From contig CBDCVP010000022.1 of NCBI GenBank assembly GCA_965223025.1, positions 1,612,001 to 1,676,000 on the forward strand: a DNA stretch of 64,000 nt, read 5' to 3'. The stretch is from JABDMH01 sp965223025. GTDB lineage: Bacteria; Bacteroidota; Bacteroidia; Chitinophagales; Saprospiraceae. Below, one piece after another: positions 62,102-64,000 of the stretch. A model generated the notes under the pieces. That model was not told where the DNA came from. It saw nothing but the letters and a program-made list of their open reading frames with translations, and did no database searches. Every line of letters starts with the position of its first letter. Position 1 is the stretch's first letter. The position numbers were made by a program, and so were the translations under genes.

Positions 62102-64000
62102 CTACTCCAAGGCGTAGATCGAGTTTTGCACAGCACCGTCAAAGGCAACATGTTCTGCGGTGTGCAGCCGGTATTTGATTTCCATCATCCAGGTAGGTTC
62201 AAGCTGGGGTAAGTTGATGATAATCGATCTCTGATCGGGTTGCAACTCTACCCGATCAATAGGAAGCCTCTTTTCATGATAGCGGTCTGATCCGTATTTA
62301 CTGGAGCGCCTAATATCCCATGTGTTGATTTCAAAATTGTCTGGGTTTGTGCAACTCTTGGGATCAAGTGGTGCGTTGTATTGTAAATATATGCCCTCGG
62401 TGGTCGCACTGAGTTTGATGGGCATGGCAATATCGGCACCCGTATAGCGCACTCGATACAGACCGCCCACTTGTATCATTCGACTCGTAGCCCAAGCTGA
62501 CATTCCACAAACATACAGCTGTCCATCTTTGGGGTTCATACGGGCACGCATGATGCCGGTCGGAAATTGAGGTATTGGTAGTTCGATCATACCTCCCTGT
62601 TCTGCGCCGTTAATAGACTGGGTGAGCACTAGATAGATTTTTCCATAACCATACGATAAGTTTAGTAGATGCCCACTTAAAGGACCCCATCGATCTGAGT
62701 CAGCCCATAGCAGCTCTGCCGGAGATCGATCGTACTCCATATCGATCCAGCACATCGGCTGAATCATGGCTGCATCGGAGCTATCTTCAGGTGCACCATA
62801 GCCCCACATGTTCCCGTAGAAGCCCCCACGTGTCACCCGGTTTATTCGGTTCATAGGATTCCAAAAACCCTGTTGATCAGTCACGTAAAAGGAACCATCG
62901 GGATTGAGACAGACGCCATTGGCAGCCCTAAAACCATTGGCCAAGATGGTGGATGTTTGTCCATCCCGACTTACTTTGATCAATGTACCATGTTGAGGTA
63001 CGAGTGAGGTACGCGCATGTCGTCCGCTTTTGGCATAGTAAAAGTTGCCATCGGAATCGGTCTGTAGGCCCATGGCAAATTCATGGAAATGTTCTGTCAC
63101 CTGGTGATCACTGTTGAAATTCTCATAGAAGTCCGTCTCTCCGTCGCCATTGAGATCCCTTAGAATTACGATTTGATCTCGACAGCCCACATAGATAATC
63201 CCTTGATGGACTTTGATGCCCAAGGGTTGAAACAAACCTGTGGCAATGCGTTGCCAAGTCGTATTTCCTGATTTCTGTGCAATGCCTTTCACCAACCACA
63301 CTTCACCATCAATGGTGCAGATGACTGCGTCATCTCCGTGGTTAAGGAAGTCTATCCCAGTGGGACGCAATCGGCTCTTCCAGGGATTGTCGAAGGGCAA
63401 GGTGAGCACATCGACCACATAGGCATCGCTCTCGGCACTGCTGATGATGGGGCTGGTTAAGGTCTGTGGATATTGTTGAGAGCCCCCTATGATATATTGA
63501 TCCAGCGAGGTCATTGGGGGGATTTTGTCTACCAGTGCGTCGTGCTCTTGGATTGCCTTATGCGACAGGTGGAAGGTTATGGTCCGGCGCTGGCCCGGAA
63601 ATATCTGTGCCACATGATATCCTCCTTCTTGCAGGATTTCCACGCCTGTACCCTGGTATGAAACCGCAAATCTTTCCGGCAATAACCTGAGCTTCAAAGT
63701 GGCACCAACAGGCCCAATGGTGAGATGCCGTCCTATGATCTCATCGTGCTCCGAAGTGTAGGATTCAAGGACCTCGGTATGACCTACTGTGTACGAGATG
63801 ATGACCCTATCATCGTATCTGTAAAGGCCCTTATAGTGAGACCAACTACGAGGCAAGGGGCCAAATGGGCGACCATCGCTGCCTCTGATACGGGGATCTT
63901 CAAAGCTACCATTACTGGGATTAGCCCATCCCGGAGTGATGGGATTGGCAAACAAAGTGGTACCCACCGTGCGTGGATAGACATTGTGTTGGTCGTCGAG
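62102..64000 (-). CDS. DUF6797-type protein with glucose-dehydrogenase-like propeller, 5' end outside window
   Basis: The frame is open to the right edge (LDDQHNVYPRT before the GTG at 63967), so the N-terminus is missing. The visible 632 residues hold a DUF6797-like part (PLPRSWSHYKGLYRYDDRVIISYTVG) and then a six-bladed propeller similar to PQQ-dependent sugar dehydrogenases and Planctomycetota-type membrane-bound dehydrogenases (FLNHGDDAVICTIDGEVWLV, NGDGETDFYENF, GFRAANGVCLNPDGSFYVTDQQG). No haem-binding CxxCH is seen in this part. Probably a secreted carbohydrate-related protein; activity unproven. Confidence 0.75.
   Translation of the reverse strand, partial: LDDQHNVYPRTVGTTLFANPITPGWANPSNGSFEDPRIRGSDGRPFGPLPRSWSHYKGLYRYDDRVIISYTVGHTEVLESYTSEHDEIIGRHLTIGPVGATLKLRLLPERFAVSYQGTGVEILQEGGYHVAQIFPGQRRTITFHLSHKAIQEHDALVDKIPPMTSLDQYIIGGSQQYPQTLTSPIISSAESDAYVVDVLTLPFDNPWKSRLRPTGIDFLNHGDDAVICTIDGEVWLVKGIAQKSGNTTWQRIATGLFQPLGIKVHQGIIYVGCRDQIVILRDLNGDGETDFYENFNSDHQVTEHFHEFAMGLQTDSDGNFYYAKSGRHARTSLVPQHGTLIKVSRDGQTSTILANGFRAANGVCLNPDGSFYVTDQQGFWNPMNRINRVTRGGFYGNMWGYGAPEDSSDAAMIQPMCWIDMEYDRSPAELLWADSDRWGPLSGHLLNLSYGYGKIYLVLTQSINGAEQGGMIELPIPQFPTGIMRARMNPKDGQLYVCGMSAWATSRMIQVGGLYRVRYTGADIAMPIKLSATTEGIYLQYNAPLDPKSCTNPDNFEINTWDIRRSSKYGSDRYHEKRLPIDRVELQPDQRSIIINLPQLEPTWMMEIKYRLHTAEHVAFDGAVQNSIYALE

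Overview
The window reads as chromosomal DNA of a Bacteroidota member, probably a gliding, T9SS-bearing lineage such as Saprospiria; the exact taxon is inference. Evidence: gldE-gldD in the usual mutY-ssb-gldE-gldD order, three proteins with type IX secretion C-terminal sorting domains (4333-4839, 22167-23561, 59094-60686), Bacteroidota-type LspA and DksA-like proteins, promoter-like TAnnTTTG boxes, and weak or absent Shine-Dalgarno sites with several TTG/GTG starts. No rRNA, tRNA or CRISPR array was recognised.

Left accessory part (1-25.3 kb). A serine recombinase runs off the left edge. Next come an ArsI/CadI-type metalloenzyme with a SigZ-like sigma factor, then a surface-protein island: two paralogous S74-chaperone (tail-fibre-like) proteins, a short T9SS protein, a 72-residue LuxR-type HTH protein and an 806-residue L-domain repeat protein. 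A frameshifted sensor-propeller fragment follows, then a complete IS21-family element whose ends and 7-bp target duplication can be read exactly. It landed at the 3' end of a small lipoprotein gene. From 24.4 to 14.1 kb on the minus strand lies a polymorphic-toxin operon: a frameshifted secreted protein, an M43-like protein with a ruined zinc site and a sorting domain, a broken duplicate of the RHS N-terminus fused to that sorting domain, a 2156-residue RHS protein with a colicin E3-like C-terminal domain, and an overlapping candidate immunity gene followed by a strong terminator. An orphan DnaB N-terminal domain gene sits beyond the operon.

Housekeeping part (25.3-64 kb). Genes are dense and mostly ordinary: ALDH7-type aldehyde dehydrogenase, OmpA-like protein, RNase HII, MBL hydrolase, a propeller-plus-barrel outer-membrane protein, PhzF, flippase, M42 peptidase, pterin dehydratase, methionine-type aminotransferase, ComF, MutY, SSB, GldE, GldD, RecA, an IS110-family element upstream of recA, an alkyltransferase-like protein, YqeY, RsmA, PdxA, DksA-like, LspA, two ArsR-type regulators, TsaB, a CTP peptidase, an alpha/beta hydrolase, UvrB, a large secreted esterase-like hydrolase, a T9SS subtilase, a DUF2059-like protein and a DUF6797-type protein running off the right edge. 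DNA repair and recombination genes (mutY, ssb, recA, uvrB, ATL) are scattered through it.

The most unusual items are the RHS locus (tandem duplication that swaps a T9SS tail onto the RHS head, pseudo-metalloprotease, variant E3-like toxin with an unrecognised immunity protein), a paired TTGCGTC motif with 20-bp period found upstream of two genes, the orphan DnaB domain, and the structured leader of the IS110 transposase.
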